From Streptosporangiaceae bacterium (lineage in GTDB: Bacteria > Actinomycetota > Actinomycetes > Streptosporangiales > Streptosporangiaceae): 48,173 nt of DNA. The notes under the pieces are model-generated. The model ran no database searches, was not told where the DNA came from, and was given only the letters and a program-made list of their open reading frames with translations. Within the stretch, counting starts at the first letter, position 1; every line of letters starts with the position of its first letter. The position numbers and the translations under genes are program-made. The DNA lies in assembly GCA_030041275.1 (NCBI GenBank), contig JASHOE010000180.1, positions 1 to 48,173 on the forward strand, read 5' to 3'. Below are positions 6,981-15,398 of the stretch, piece by piece.

Positions 6981-8534
6981 ATGCCTGAGCATTACGACGT
7001 CGTCATCGTCGGGACTGGAGCAGGCGGCGGCACCATAGCCAACGTGCTGGCGAATGGCGGTAAGCGCGCCCTCCTGCTGGAACGCGGCGACTTCCTGCCG
7101 AGGGAGATGGCGAACTGGGATCCCGACCAGGTCTTCGTCGACGGTCGGTACATCTCGGCGGACACGTGGTACGACAGCGACGGCACGCCGTTTCAGCCAC
7201 AGGTGCACTACTTCGTCGGTGGGGCGACCAAGATGTACGGCGCGGCGCTGTACCGGCTGCGGCCGGCCGACTTCGGTCAGATCCAGCACGTGGACGGCCC
7301 GTCGCCGGCGTGGCCGATCGGCTACGACGAATTCGAGTCGTGGTACACCAAGGCCGAGTGGCTGTATCAGGTGCACGGCACGCACGGTGAGGATCCCACC
7401 GAGGGACACTGGTCTCGGCAGTACCCGTGGCCCGCCGTCAGCCACGAACCGCGGATACAGCAGATCTCAGACTCACTGAGCGCAGCCGGATATCGCCCGT
7501 TCCATGCGCCCTGCGGGATTCTGCTCAACGAGGCCCACCGCCCGGCGAGCACGTGCATCCGGTGCAATACCTGTGACGGATACCCCTGCCTGGTGCACGC
7601 CAAGTCGGACGCCGAGACAATCGCCGTCCGGCCGGTGCTGGGCCTCGACAACGTCACCCTGCTCGTCAACGCGGAGGTGCAGCGGCTGGAAACCGACCCG
7701 ACGGGCCGATCGGTTACCGGGGTGGTCGTATCCCGCGGCGGAAAGACCGAGACGTATGCCGGCGATGTCGTCGTGGTATCGGCTGGTGCGGCGAACAGCG
7801 CCCGCATCTTGCTGAGTTCGGCCTCCGAGCACCATCCCGATGGCCTCGCCAACGGCTCAGGGCTGGTCGGCCGCAACTACATGTTCCACAACAGCAACGC
7901 GGTCGTGGCACTAGACAAAGATCCGAACGACACCGTGTTCCAGAAGACGGTGGGGCTCAATGACTTCTACTTCGCCGGCGATGATCGGCCCTGGCCGCTC
8001 GGCAACATCCAGATGGTCGGCAAGTCGAACGCGGCCGCGATGAAGGGCGAAGAGCCCAAGTTGACCATGCTCGCGCCGCGGCTCAGCCTGGACGAGGTCG
8101 CCAGGCACGCGGTGGACTTCTGGCTGACCACCGAGGACGTGCCGAAGCCTGACAACCGGGTGACCGTAGACTCAGATGGGCACGTCCACCTGGCGTACCG
8201 GCCCAGCAATGCCGCCGAAGCTGACGGGCTGTACAGCGAGCTTCGCACGATCATGAACCACATCGGCATCGCCGCCCACCACGTGCTGGACAAGAACTTC
8301 TACATGCACATGAGCATCCCCATCGCTGGTGTCGCGCATCAGGCGGGGACCTGCAAGTTCGGCACCGATCCCGCGACATCGGTGCTCGACGCCGACTGCA
8401 AGGCGCACGAGCTGGACAACCTCTACGTGGTGGACGCGAGCTTCATGCCGAGTATCGGCGCGGTTAATCCTGCGCTGACCGTCATGGCCAACGCGATCCG
8501 GGTTGGCGAGCATCTGCTGCAGCGACTGAGCTGA
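6981..8534 (+). CDS. GMC-family flavin oxidoreductase with a four-cysteine motif
   Basis: The 517-residue protein opens with the FAD dinucleotide-binding motif VGTGAGGGTIANVLA (residues 10-24) and ELLERG-like acidic end LLLERGDF. Near the C-terminus are the GMC active-site elements: His453 in AHQAGTCKFG and Asn-Pro at 496-497 in GAVNPALT. It would oxidise an alcohol or sugar hydroxyl with FAD. A C-x2-C-x2-C-x4-C cluster (Cys192, 195, 198, 203) interrupts the middle. Related actinobacterial GMC proteins have it, and it could bind a metal or Fe-S centre, though that is inference. It is downstream of the MFS gene in one likely transcript. Confidence 0.9.
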   Translation: MPEHYDVVIVGTGAGGGTIANVLANGGKRALLLERGDFLPREMANWDPDQVFVDGRYISADTWYDSDGTPFQPQVHYFVGGATKMYGAALYRLRPADFGQIQHVDGPSPAWPIGYDEFESWYTKAEWLYQVHGTHGEDPTEGHWSRQYPWPAVSHEPRIQQISDSLSAAGYRPFHAPCGILLNEAHRPASTCIRCNTCDGYPCLVHAKSDAETIAVRPVLGLDNVTLLVNAEVQRLETDPTGRSVTGVVVSRGGKTETYAGDVVVVSAGAANSARILLSSASEHHPDGLANGSGLVGRNYMFHNSNAVVALDKDPNDTVFQKTVGLNDFYFAGDDRPWPLGNIQMVGKSNAAAMKGEEPKLTMLAPRLSLDEVARHAVDFWLTTEDVPKPDNRVTVDSDGHVHLAYRPSNAAEADGLYSELRTIMNHIGIAAHHVLDKNFYMHMSIPIAGVAHQAGTCKFGTDPATSVLDADCKAHELDNLYVVDASFMPSIGAVNPALTVMANAIRVGEHLLQRLS

Positions 8535-8559
8535 GCGGCGTAGCGCGGAGCAGTCCGAG

Positions 8560-9171
8560 TCAATTGGACCCTGAGCCTGGTCCGAGATCGGGCGCCAGCA
8601 TGCGCTCGGCGACGATCCGCATCCCGGCTGCCAGCTCGCGCGCGGACGGCGCGCCGTCGGGGTCGAGGTAGTACTTCGCCATCAGGCCGATGAAGAACGC
8701 GTGCAGCACCGCGCCCGCTGACCTGGCTGACGTCGGGTCGTGCTCGGCGTCGATACCGAGGAAGAGCTCAGCGAGGCCACCCGCCGCGAAGCCCTGGATG
8801 CTAGCCAGGAAGGCGTGCAGTTCCTGGTTCTGCTGCGCCAGCGGGACCAGCTCCAGCTGCGCCAGCCACAGCCCGCGGCCTGGTCCCGCGAACGCCTGCA
8901 GGGTCTGCTGCATGATCAGCTCGAAACGCTGCAGCGCTGACGCGGCTGCACCGCCCTGGGCGGTGAGCACCTGCTGCAGTTCCTCCGCCCACTCGCCGAC
9001 AGACTCGAAGACCGCCTGGTTCATCAGCGCTTCCTTCGAGCCGAAGTGGTAACCGATGGCCGCCAGGCTCACCCCGGACGCTGTCGCGATATCCCTCGCG
9101 GTCGTCCGCGCATAACCCTTCTCCAGCAGGCAGCGCTTCGCACCGGCCAGCAGGTCCTCCCGGTTTCCCAT
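8560..9171 (-). CDS. TetR-family repressor, divergent to multidrug MFS gene
   Basis: The 203-residue protein has a typical N-terminal HTH: LLAGAKRCLLEKGYARTTARDIA, then TASGVSLAAIGYHFGSKEALM. The C-terminal helical domain is rich in Gln and Leu and likely binds a hydrophobic drug-like ligand. It is divergently transcribed from an EmrB/QacA-type transporter across a 119-bp gap. That gap holds an 11+11 bp inverted repeat lying over the transporter promoter, the classical arrangement of a local drug-efflux repressor. The ATG at 9171 is followed directly by the HTH. Confidence 0.92.
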   Translation of the reverse strand: MGNREDLLAGAKRCLLEKGYARTTARDIATASGVSLAAIGYHFGSKEALMNQAVFESVGEWAEELQQVLTAQGGAAASALQRFELIMQQTLQAFAGPGRGLWLAQLELVPLAQQNQELHAFLASIQGFAAGGLAELFLGIDAEHDPTSARSAGAVLHAFFIGLMAKYYLDPDGAPSARELAAGMRIVAERMLAPDLGPGSGSN

Positions 9172-9189
9172 GGTGGCAGCATACCGTCT

Positions 9190-9224
9190 GTCTCAAACAA
9201 ACGTCTTGCACAATTGTCTGAGAC
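9190..9224. promoter_or_regulatory. TetR operator, inverted repeat GTCTCAAACAA / TTGTCTGAGAC
   Basis: The left arm is 9190-9200 and the right arm 9214-9224, with one mismatch over 11 bp and a 13-bp centre. It lies in the divergent gap between the TetR gene and the transporter, and the right half covers the -35/-10 spacer of the transporter promoter. Confidence 0.7.
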
Positions 9225-9235
9225 GGGCGTACAGT
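9206..9235 (+). promoter_or_regulatory. Promoter of the EmrB/QacA-type MFS gene
   Basis: TTGCAC (9206-9211) and TACAGT (9230-9235) are spaced by 18 bp, a good vegetative-type match. The inverted repeat at 9190-9224 spans the -35 and the spacer, so repressor binding would exclude RNA polymerase. Confidence 0.55.
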
Positions 9236-9290
9236 TCCACCAGAGGTCCCGGTCGGCCGGGACCCGCCGAGCCGACAGAGAGGGCGTCTC

Positions 9291-11021
9291 ATGACCAGTG
9301 ACCAAGCGCCAGACGACCGGGCTGCCGGCCGGGAGTGGGCCGGCCTGGCGGTACTGCTGCTGCCGCTCCTGCTGGTGTCGATGGATGTCTCCGTGCTGTA
9401 CTTCGCCGTTCCGTTCATCAGCAGGGATCTGCAGCCAACCAGCGCACAGCAGCTGTGGATCTTCGATGTCTATGGCTTCGTGCTGGCAGGCCTGCTGATC
9501 ACCATGGGCTCGCTCGGCGACCGGATCGGCCGGCGCCGGCTGCTGCTCATCGGCGCCGCGGCGTTCAGCCTCGCCTCGCTCGGCGCGGCCTACTCGCAGT
9601 CCGCAGCCGACCTCATCGCCGCACGCGCCGTGCAGGGCGTCGCCGGGGCCACCTTGATGCCCTCGACCCTCGCGCTCATCCGGAACATGTTCCACGACGA
9701 AAAGCAGCGCCGGGTCGCGATCGCCATCTGGACCGCGGCCACGATGAGCGGCGTCGCGCTCGGGCCGGTGCTGAGCGGCCTGCTGCTCGACCACTTTTGG
9801 TGGGGCTCGGTCTTCCTCATTAACGTCCCGTTCATGGTCGCGCTGGTCACGCTCGGTCCCGCGCTGGTGCCCGAGTTTCGTGCGGCGCGCTCCGGCCGCT
9901 TCGACCTGCTTGGCTCAGCGCTCTCGCTCGGCGCGGTGCTGCCCGTCATCTACGGCATGCAGGAAATCTCCGCGGCCGGCGCGGACCTGGTGCGGATCGG
10001 CTGTATCGCGGCGGGCGCGCTCGTGGGCCTGGCTTTCGTCTGGCGGCAGAAGCGCAGCCCCGCGCCGATGATCGACCTGAGCCTGTTCCGCAGCCGAGGC
10101 TTCTCCGGCGCCGTCGTGCTGAGCATGATGGCGATGTTCGCGGTGGTCGGCTTCGCGATCTTCGCTACGCAGTATTTGCAGTCGGTCCGCAGTATGAGCC
10201 CACTCGCCGCGGCGCTGTGGTCAATGGTGCCCATGGCTGGCACGGCAACGGCGGTCCCTGTCGCGCAGATACTGGTGCAGCGAGTGGACCGCGGCTTCGT
10301 CGCCGCGGGCAGCCTGCTGCTCGCGGCGGCAGGCTATGGCGTGCTGGCCCACGTCCAGGCCGGCTCGCCGCTGTGGCTCGTGCTGATCGGCGCGAGCGGA
10401 TACGCCGGCGGCGCCGTCGCCGCCATGAACATCGGCAGCGAGCTGATCATGGGCGCCGTCGCGCCAGAACGGGCGGGTGCCGCCGCGGCGGTCGTCGAGA
10501 CATCGTCAGAGTTCGGCGGGGCGCTAGGCATGGCAGTGCTCGGCAGCATCGGGGTTGCCATCTACCGGTCCGACCTCGCCGCCACCGCACCCGCGCACCT
10601 GCCGCCGGGGCTGCTCGGCACGGCCCAGTCGACGCTCGGCGGTGCCCTGGGCGCGGCGGGCGCACTGCCGAACCGGCTCGGGGCCGGCCTCGCCGCAGCA
10701 GCCAGGGCTGCCTTCACGCACGGTCTCGACACCGCCGCGCTCGGCGCCGGGGTGGCGATGATCGCCGCCGCGGTCTGCTGCGCCGTATTCTTCCGCGGCG
10801 TGCGCGTGGTATCGCAGAGCACGCCGGATACCGCCCGGCCAGCCCATGTCCCCGTCGCAGCTGTCAGTCGACCAGTTCCTCGACCGGCTTCACCCCGGCC
10901 GTACCGCGCCGAAGCCGCCACAGCAGCACGGCGAAGTACCAGACCGCGGCGACCCCGGCTCCGTACCCCACTACCTTGTCGGCAGCGTGGAATGGCCCGG
11001 GTACCGACAGCACGAAGATAA
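9291..11021 (+). CDS. Drug:H+ antiporter, MFS DHA2 (EmrB/QacA) family, with abnormal C-terminal tail
   Basis: The protein begins MTSDQAPDD and has about fourteen hydrophobic segments. Typical MFS motifs are GSLGDRIGRRRLLLIGA (motif A) in loop 2-3 and SGVALGPVLSGLL (motif C, antiporter signature) in helix 5. Such proteins export cationic or hydrophobic drugs. The regular membrane domain ends near VFFRGVRVV (about residue 508). The last ~50 residues are Arg/Pro/Ala-rich and are read antisense through the 3' end of the permease remnant (10864-11021). The original stop therefore seems to have been lost when the two regions were joined. Local TetR control is expected. Confidence 0.9.
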   Translation: MTSDQAPDDRAAGREWAGLAVLLLPLLLVSMDVSVLYFAVPFISRDLQPTSAQQLWIFDVYGFVLAGLLITMGSLGDRIGRRRLLLIGAAAFSLASLGAAYSQSAADLIAARAVQGVAGATLMPSTLALIRNMFHDEKQRRVAIAIWTAATMSGVALGPVLSGLLLDHFWWGSVFLINVPFMVALVTLGPALVPEFRAARSGRFDLLGSALSLGAVLPVIYGMQEISAAGADLVRIGCIAAGALVGLAFVWRQKRSPAPMIDLSLFRSRGFSGAVVLSMMAMFAVVGFAIFATQYLQSVRSMSPLAAALWSMVPMAGTATAVPVAQILVQRVDRGFVAAGSLLLAAAGYGVLAHVQAGSPLWLVLIGASGYAGGAVAAMNIGSELIMGAVAPERAGAAAAVVETSSEFGGALGMAVLGSIGVAIYRSDLAATAPAHLPPGLLGTAQSTLGGALGAAGALPNRLGAGLAAAARAAFTHGLDTAALGAGVAMIAAAVCCAVFFRGVRVVSQSTPDTARPAHVPVAAVSRPVPRPASPRPYRAEAATAARRSTRPRRPRLRTPLPCRQRGMARVPTARR

Positions 11022-11683
11022 TCAGCGCGCTATAAAGCAGCACGAAAATGATCACCGGCCAGGCCCACCGGCCGAGCGAGAACGCGCCGGGGATCGAATC
11101 GAGCGTGCGCCGTTTGTACGCGTAACCCGCCGTGATGAGGAAGTAGATGATGTACGGGATGATCGCCGTCGCGCCGACCAGCGTCGCGAACGCGCTGGCC
11201 TGCAGGTAGCCGTACCACGTCACGGCGACGTCGACGACGGCGAACACCAGCAGCGCCACGATGGGTGTCTGGGTGCGCGGGTTGACCCGGCGCAGCGAGC
11301 CGGAGAACGGCAGCATGTTGTCGCGCGACAGCGAGTAGGCCAGCCGCGCCTGTGCGCCAGCCCCGACAACCAGGATCGCGAACATCGAGAAGATGACGAA
11401 CGCGACGAACACCTTGACCAGCCAGGACGGCAGCCAGTAACCGGCGATCGCGAGCAGCGGCAGCGACGACGACTCGACGGTCTTGAGGTCGGGGATCGCG
11501 ATGGTGAATCCGATCAGCGCGATCATGCCAAGCACCGCCGACCGCCCAGAGCACGCCGCGCGGCACGCTACGGACCGGGTTGACCGCGTCCTCGGACATG
11601 TCCGCGGCCAGCTCGAACCCGACCAGCGTGAACGCGCCGAGCAGCCCGGCCAGCGCGGACGGCTCCGGCTGAGTCCTCAGCGC
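10864..11683 (-). pseudogene. Remnant of an APC-family amino-acid permease (5'-deleted, one frameshift)
   Basis: Two frames together encode the C-terminal half of an APC permease. From 11683 to about 11540 one frame gives LLGAFTLVGFELAAD, then MSEDAVNPVRSVPRGVL, the conserved 'E-NP-R-VPR' loop. A shift near 11540 then continues as LGMIALIGFTIAIPD to the end at 10864, with several membrane helices and an RRGTAGVKPVEELVD tail. The first five or so helices are missing: upstream in the same frame is directly the stop codon of the aminotransferase gene. It is therefore the broken last gene of the aldolase-kinase-aminotransferase operon. A sequencing error could explain the shift but not the missing N-terminal half. 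Confidence 0.8.
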
Positions 11684-13018
11684 TCATGTGCGGGTTCCGC
11701 TCTCTTGTGTCGTGGCGCTACTCGTGCCCTGTTCGTCGCTGCGATCGGCCGACTCATCGTGACTGGCCAGCCGCGCCGAGACCGCGGCGAAGCCCGCGGC
11801 GGTCCCCACGAGCGCCTTCTCGATATCGCTATCGGTCAGCGCCGCGGAGACGAACCAGTTGTGCCGCGGGTGCAGGTATACGCCCGCCCGCACCGCCGCT
11901 CCGGCAAACACCGCGGCCAGCTCGTGGTTCCGGTCGCCGACGAAGGTCAGGTACGGCATCGCGGCAGGTCCGGTGTACCGGATCTGCAGCCCGCGCGCCG
12001 CGGCCTGCGCCAGGATTGCGGCGCGCAGCGCGGTCCCCGCCTGTTCCATCGCTGCAACGGCGTTCTGCTCGCGCAGTGCCCGGATCGTGGCGATGGACGC
12101 CGCCATCGCAGTCGAAGAAAACCAGAAAGACCCGGTGACGAAGATGCTCGCGGCGGCGTCCCTGAACGTCCCTGAGCCGAGCACCGCCGCCAGTGGATGG
12201 CCGTTGGCGATCGCCTTGCTCCACGCCGACAAGTCGGGAAGCACCCCGACCGGCTCCCAGCTCGAGCCCATGTGCAACCGGAATCCGCAGCGCACGTCGT
12301 CCAGGATCAGTGCGGCACCCGCCCGCGTACACAGTGCCCGCAGCCCTCGCGCGAACTTCGGATCGACCGGCTCCTGGTCGAAGCCGGCGTCGTGCTTGAA
12401 CGGACTGACCAGGACGCCGGCCAGCTCGTTCCCCGCCGTTGCCACCGCGGCGCGCAGCGACTCGAGATCGTTGTAGGTGTAGAAGCCGACGTTGGCGCGG
12501 TCCTGGGGTGTCACCCCCGCCGGGCGCGGCGTGCACCACGGCGCGGCGCCGTGGTAAGCCCCGCGGGCGACCAGGATCCGCGGCCGACCCGTGTGCGCGC
12601 GAGCGATCGTGCAGCACATCGTTGTCGCGTCGGTGCCGTTCTTGGCGAACATCGCCCAGTCAGCATGCCGAACGGTGCCGACCAGCACCTCGGCGAGCTC
12701 GACCATGACGGCACCGGGTCCGTTCTGGCAGTCCGCCAGCGCCGCCTGCTCGCGCGCCGCCGCCTCCACCGCAGGGTGCAGGTGGCCAAGCACAATCGGG
12801 CCGTAGCTGCACATGAGGTCCACGTACTCGTTGCCGTCCACATCCCAGATCCGTGCGCCGAGCCCGGCGCGGAGGAACTGGGGGTACTCAGGCGGCAACG
12901 GCCCGGCGGACTGATGTCCGTACATGCCGCCCGGGATCACCGCGGCTGCGCGCTGGCGCAGCGCGGTATCCGCGGTGCGCGGCCGGTGGTCGCAACCCAG
13001 CAGAAGCTGATCTGTCAT
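11684..13018 (-). CDS. Class III PLP-dependent aminotransferase (glutamate-1-semialdehyde aminomutase-like)
   Basis: The 444-residue protein has the fold-type I pattern: YVDLMCSYGPIVLGHLHP near residue 65, KNGTDATTMC at about 126, the LILDDVRCGFR cofactor Asp at about 240, and the PLP Lys268 in SAWSKAIANGHP. Sequence style is closest to HemL-like aminomutases/aminotransferases rather than omega-transaminases. It is probably not housekeeping HemL, because it sits in a four-gene operon with a sugar kinase and an aldolase. A Ser/Glu/Thr-rich tail of ~25 residues ends the protein. Its ATG overlaps the kinase stop (ATGA). It likely interconverts an amino and a keto or aldehyde group of a small catabolite; the substrate is unknown. 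Confidence 0.85.
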   Translation of the reverse strand: MTDQLLLGCDHRPRTADTALRQRAAAVIPGGMYGHQSAGPLPPEYPQFLRAGLGARIWDVDGNEYVDLMCSYGPIVLGHLHPAVEAAAREQAALADCQNGPGAVMVELAEVLVGTVRHADWAMFAKNGTDATTMCCTIARAHTGRPRILVARGAYHGAAPWCTPRPAGVTPQDRANVGFYTYNDLESLRAAVATAGNELAGVLVSPFKHDAGFDQEPVDPKFARGLRALCTRAGAALILDDVRCGFRLHMGSSWEPVGVLPDLSAWSKAIANGHPLAAVLGSGTFRDAAASIFVTGSFWFSSTAMAASIATIRALREQNAVAAMEQAGTALRAAILAQAAARGLQIRYTGPAAMPYLTFVGDRNHELAAVFAGAAVRAGVYLHPRHNWFVSAALTDSDIEKALVGTAAGFAAVSARLASHDESADRSDEQGTSSATTQESGTRT

Positions 13019-14019
13019 GCCAGTGGGGTCCCTTCGGCGATCTGATGACAGCGGGCGTCGATCCGCTCGGCCACCGCTACGTTCGCGGACCGCAATCGCG
13101 CGACGGCCTGATCAAGGTCGGTCAGGCCCGCGTCCGAGCCGAGCGCAGTAGCTAGAAGCGATCCGCACGCCACGCCGAGCGACGCGGCGTCGACCGGCTC
13201 ACAGCCGAGCAGCAATCCGGCGATGAGTCCGGCCGTGAACCCATCTCCGCAACCGGTGGTGTCCACCACGTCGGCGGCGATGACCGGAACATGCACAAGC
13301 GCGCCCGCCGACCCGCCGTCGGTCACGAGGCAGCCATCGGGGCCGAGTGTCACCGCGACGCCGCCGGTGCCGAGCGCCAGCACGTCCGCGACGGCGTGGT
13401 CCACGTCGCCGCGGCTGGTCAGCGAAAGCAGTTGCTCGTAGTTCGGGCAGAACCAGTCGGCACCCGCCAGCGCGCCGCCGATCCGGGTCAGGTCGGGCGC
13501 GGGATGCAGCACGTCGACGGCGACCAGCGCGCCTGCCCCGCGCGCCGCCGCGACCAGCCCCGCGAGGTCATCCGCGGCAAATCCGGCGAGCGCGTCCGGC
13601 CCTCCGAGCAGCACCGCGTCAAACTCGCGCAGCCGGGCCCGGTCGAGGTCCGCCGGTGAGAACAGCCTCGTCGCACCCGGCACGTGCAGAGCGGGCCGCT
13701 CGCCGTTAGCTCGGATCGGCAGGATCGTGGCCGACGTCTGCGCACCGACCGTGCGCACGACGCCGGACGTGTCGACGCCATGGCCGCTCATCGCCGCCAG
13801 CACGATGTCCCCGAGCAGGTCGGTGCCGATCGCGCCGAACGTCGTTACCGATGCGCCGAGCTTGGCCAGATCGACGGCCGTTCCGGCCGCCGTAGCCCGG
13901 ATCTCTGCCAGCCGGACGCTCCCCTGGCCGGGCGGGATCGTCTCCACCGGACGGCCGAGCACGTCCAGAATGGGCGGGCCGATCACCGCGACCCGTCCGA
14001 GGGAGGGAACGACGGTCAT
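13015..14019 (-). CDS. PfkB-family carbohydrate kinase
   Basis: I chose the ATG at 14019, which overlaps the aldolase stop as ATGA; upstream extension would be read out of the aldolase gene. The 334-residue protein has the PfkB features. These are an N-terminal VIGPPILDV stretch, GxxGTDLLGD near residue 65, and signature 2 DTTGCGDGF with catalytic Asp259 in the anion hole. It phosphorylates a sugar or nucleoside hydroxyl with ATP. The partner class II aldolase suggests the phosphorylated product is cleaved to dihydroxyacetone-phosphate or a similar fragment plus an aldehyde. Subfamily cannot be assigned from sequence alone. Confidence 0.9.
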   Translation of the reverse strand: MTVVPSLGRVAVIGPPILDVLGRPVETIPPGQGSVRLAEIRATAAGTAVDLAKLGASVTTFGAIGTDLLGDIVLAAMSGHGVDTSGVVRTVGAQTSATILPIRANGERPALHVPGATRLFSPADLDRARLREFDAVLLGGPDALAGFAADDLAGLVAAARGAGALVAVDVLHPAPDLTRIGGALAGADWFCPNYEQLLSLTSRGDVDHAVADVLALGTGGVAVTLGPDGCLVTDGGSAGALVHVPVIAADVVDTTGCGDGFTAGLIAGLLLGCEPVDAASLGVACGSLLATALGSDAGLTDLDQAVARLRSANVAVAERIDARCHQIAEGTPLA

Positions 14020-14675
14020 TGGCCCCGCCGTTGCCCATACCTGCGCAGCCGGGCCTCGGCGGTCACCTCGTCGAGCTCGGCCTGTGACAGGATGCGCGGT
14101 TCGCCGTGCGCTCGGGCGAGCCGGTACACCCCGGCCAGCCACTCGAGTAGCAGCGCCCGGTCGTAGGCGGCGCGCAGGGTCGCGCCGTAGCAAAGAGCGC
14201 CGTGGTTCTGCAGGATGGCCGCCTGCCGCTCGGCGAGCGCGGCCACGGCCGCCTCGGCCAGTCCCGCGGAGCCGAACCTGACGTAGCTCGCGACCCGCAC
14301 TGGGCCGCCGAGGCTGGTAATGGCGTAGTGAATGGCCGGCAGCTCGGTGCAGGTCGCCGACAGCGCCACGACCTCAGCGGAGTGCGTGTGCACGACAGCG
14401 CGCGCGTCAGTCGCCGCGTACACGGCCAGGTGCATGGGCAGCTCGGTCGACGGCGTCTCCAGAGCCTCGACCTCGTCACCGGTCAGCGTCACGACGCACA
14501 TCTCGGACGTCGTCAGCTCGTCGTAGCCGATCCCCGACGGCGTGATGACGATCAGGTCGCCGACCCGCACGCTCAGGTTGCCCGCGGCACCGACAGCAAG
14601 GCCGTCCGTCACGAGCCGGGCGCCGTACCGGACAAGTTGCTCGCTCGCCGCGCGCAGCTCGGCGTTGGCGTCCAT
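14016..14675 (-). CDS. Class II aldolase/adducin-family protein (fuculose-phosphate aldolase-like)
   Basis: The 219-residue protein matches the FucA/AraD fold. GNLSVRVGD binds phosphate at about residue 32, ITPSGIGYDEL follows, and Glu78 in STELPMH is the likely catalytic acid. The Zn ligands are His96 and His98 (VVHTHSAE) and His158 (ILQNHGAL). It would cleave or form a C-C bond next to a phosphorylated keto group. It is the first gene of the operon with kinase, aminotransferase and the lost permease. The ATG sits six bases after TAACAT (14687-14682 on the minus strand), so the mRNA may be leaderless. The palindrome CGGACGTCCG lies just upstream. Confidence 0.9.
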   Translation of the reverse strand: MDANAELRAASEQLVRYGARLVTDGLAVGAAGNLSVRVGDLIVITPSGIGYDELTTSEMCVVTLTGDEVEALETPSTELPMHLAVYAATDARAVVHTHSAEVVALSATCTELPAIHYAITSLGGPVRVASYVRFGSAGLAEAAVAALAERQAAILQNHGALCYGATLRAAYDRALLLEWLAGVYRLARAHGEPRILSQAELDEVTAEARLRRYGQRRGQ

Positions 14676-14681
14676 GATGGG

Positions 14682-14699
14682 ATGTTAGACGGACGTCCG
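14682..14699 (-). promoter_or_regulatory. Aldolase-operon -10 (TAACAT) with operator palindrome CGGACGTCCG
   Basis: On the minus strand TAACAT (14687-14682) ends six bases before the aldolase ATG. The 10-bp perfect palindrome CGGACGTCCG at 14690-14699 lies between this -10 and the expected -35. It also falls at the -35 position of TAGGAT (14715-14720), a possible -10 for the divergent TetR gene. One repressor dimer could therefore shut both directions. Confidence 0.55.
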
Positions 14700-14768
14700 A
14701 TAAAAAAACAGACCTAGGATGTAGTCCTCGGGTACCAGTTGCCGGCCACTGGAGCTAGCGGGAGCACG

Positions 14769-15398
14769 ATGCCGAAGATCGTTGACTGGGATGAGCGGCG
14801 GGACCAGATTCTGTCCGCCACCTGGCGGGTCATCGCCAGGGACGGCATCGAGGGCGCGACCATCCGGGCCATCGCCAAGGAAGCCAACTGCTCGGCCGGC
14901 ATTCTCGGCCACTACTTCGACGACAAGGAAGACATCCTCGGCTCGGCGCTACTGCTGTCCCACCGCAGGGTCGGCACGCGGATGTCCGCCGCGTCGGCGG
15001 GGCTCACCGGGCTGGCGGCGCTGCGCGTGGTGATGCTCGAAGCGCTCCCGCTCGACGAGCGGCGTGATCTGGAGGCCCAGATCGAGATTAGCTTCTGGGG
15101 GCGGGCGCTCGGCAACCCGCGGCTCCGGGAGTTGCAGCACTCGGAGTTCGAGCGATTTTGCCGACGCCTGCACGGCCACCTGGTCGACGCGGCCGCTCTG
15201 GGTGAGCTGGCCGACGGCTGTGATCCCGCGCTGGCCACGCACCAGCTCGTAGTGCTCATTGACGGCCTCAGCGCAGAACGCGTGCTGTATCCGGACCGGG
15301 TTACTCCGCAGCGCCAGGTGGACATGCTCGACCGGCTGCTCGTCAGCTTCCGTTCGGTCGCCGTCACACCGACGGGCGCGGAACCCGTCAGCCGCTAG
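14769..15398 (+). CDS. TetR-family regulator (BetI-like)
   Basis: The start at 14769 follows GGGAG and gives MPKIVDWDERRDQIL; the frame extends upstream ten codons without support. The HTH reads TWRVIARDGIEGATI, then IAKEANCSAGILGHYFDDKEDIL. The GxxxHYFxDK form is that of BetI-type repressors. The C-terminal domain (LDERRDLEAQIEISFWGRAL) also resembles that branch. Total 209 residues. It is divergent from the aldolase-kinase-aminotransferase operon with a shared palindrome in the 93-bp gap, so it is the best candidate regulator of that operon. Its 3' end overlaps the convergent lyase gene by 11 bp. Confidence 0.9.
   Translation: MPKIVDWDERRDQILSATWRVIARDGIEGATIRAIAKEANCSAGILGHYFDDKEDILGSALLLSHRRVGTRMSAASAGLTGLAALRVVMLEALPLDERRDLEAQIEISFWGRALGNPRLRELQHSEFERFCRRLHGHLVDAAALGELADGCDPALATHQLVVLIDGLSAERVLYPDRVTPQRQVDMLDRLLVSFRSVAVTPTGAEPVSR

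Noticed and set aside
6333..7445. 370-residue minus-strand frame
   Set aside because: Antisense to the MFS and GMC genes, low-complexity Arg/Gln/Pro text.
10846..11583. 245-residue plus-strand frame over the permease remnant
   Set aside because: Rich in charged low-complexity text; the minus strand carries the APC permease motifs.
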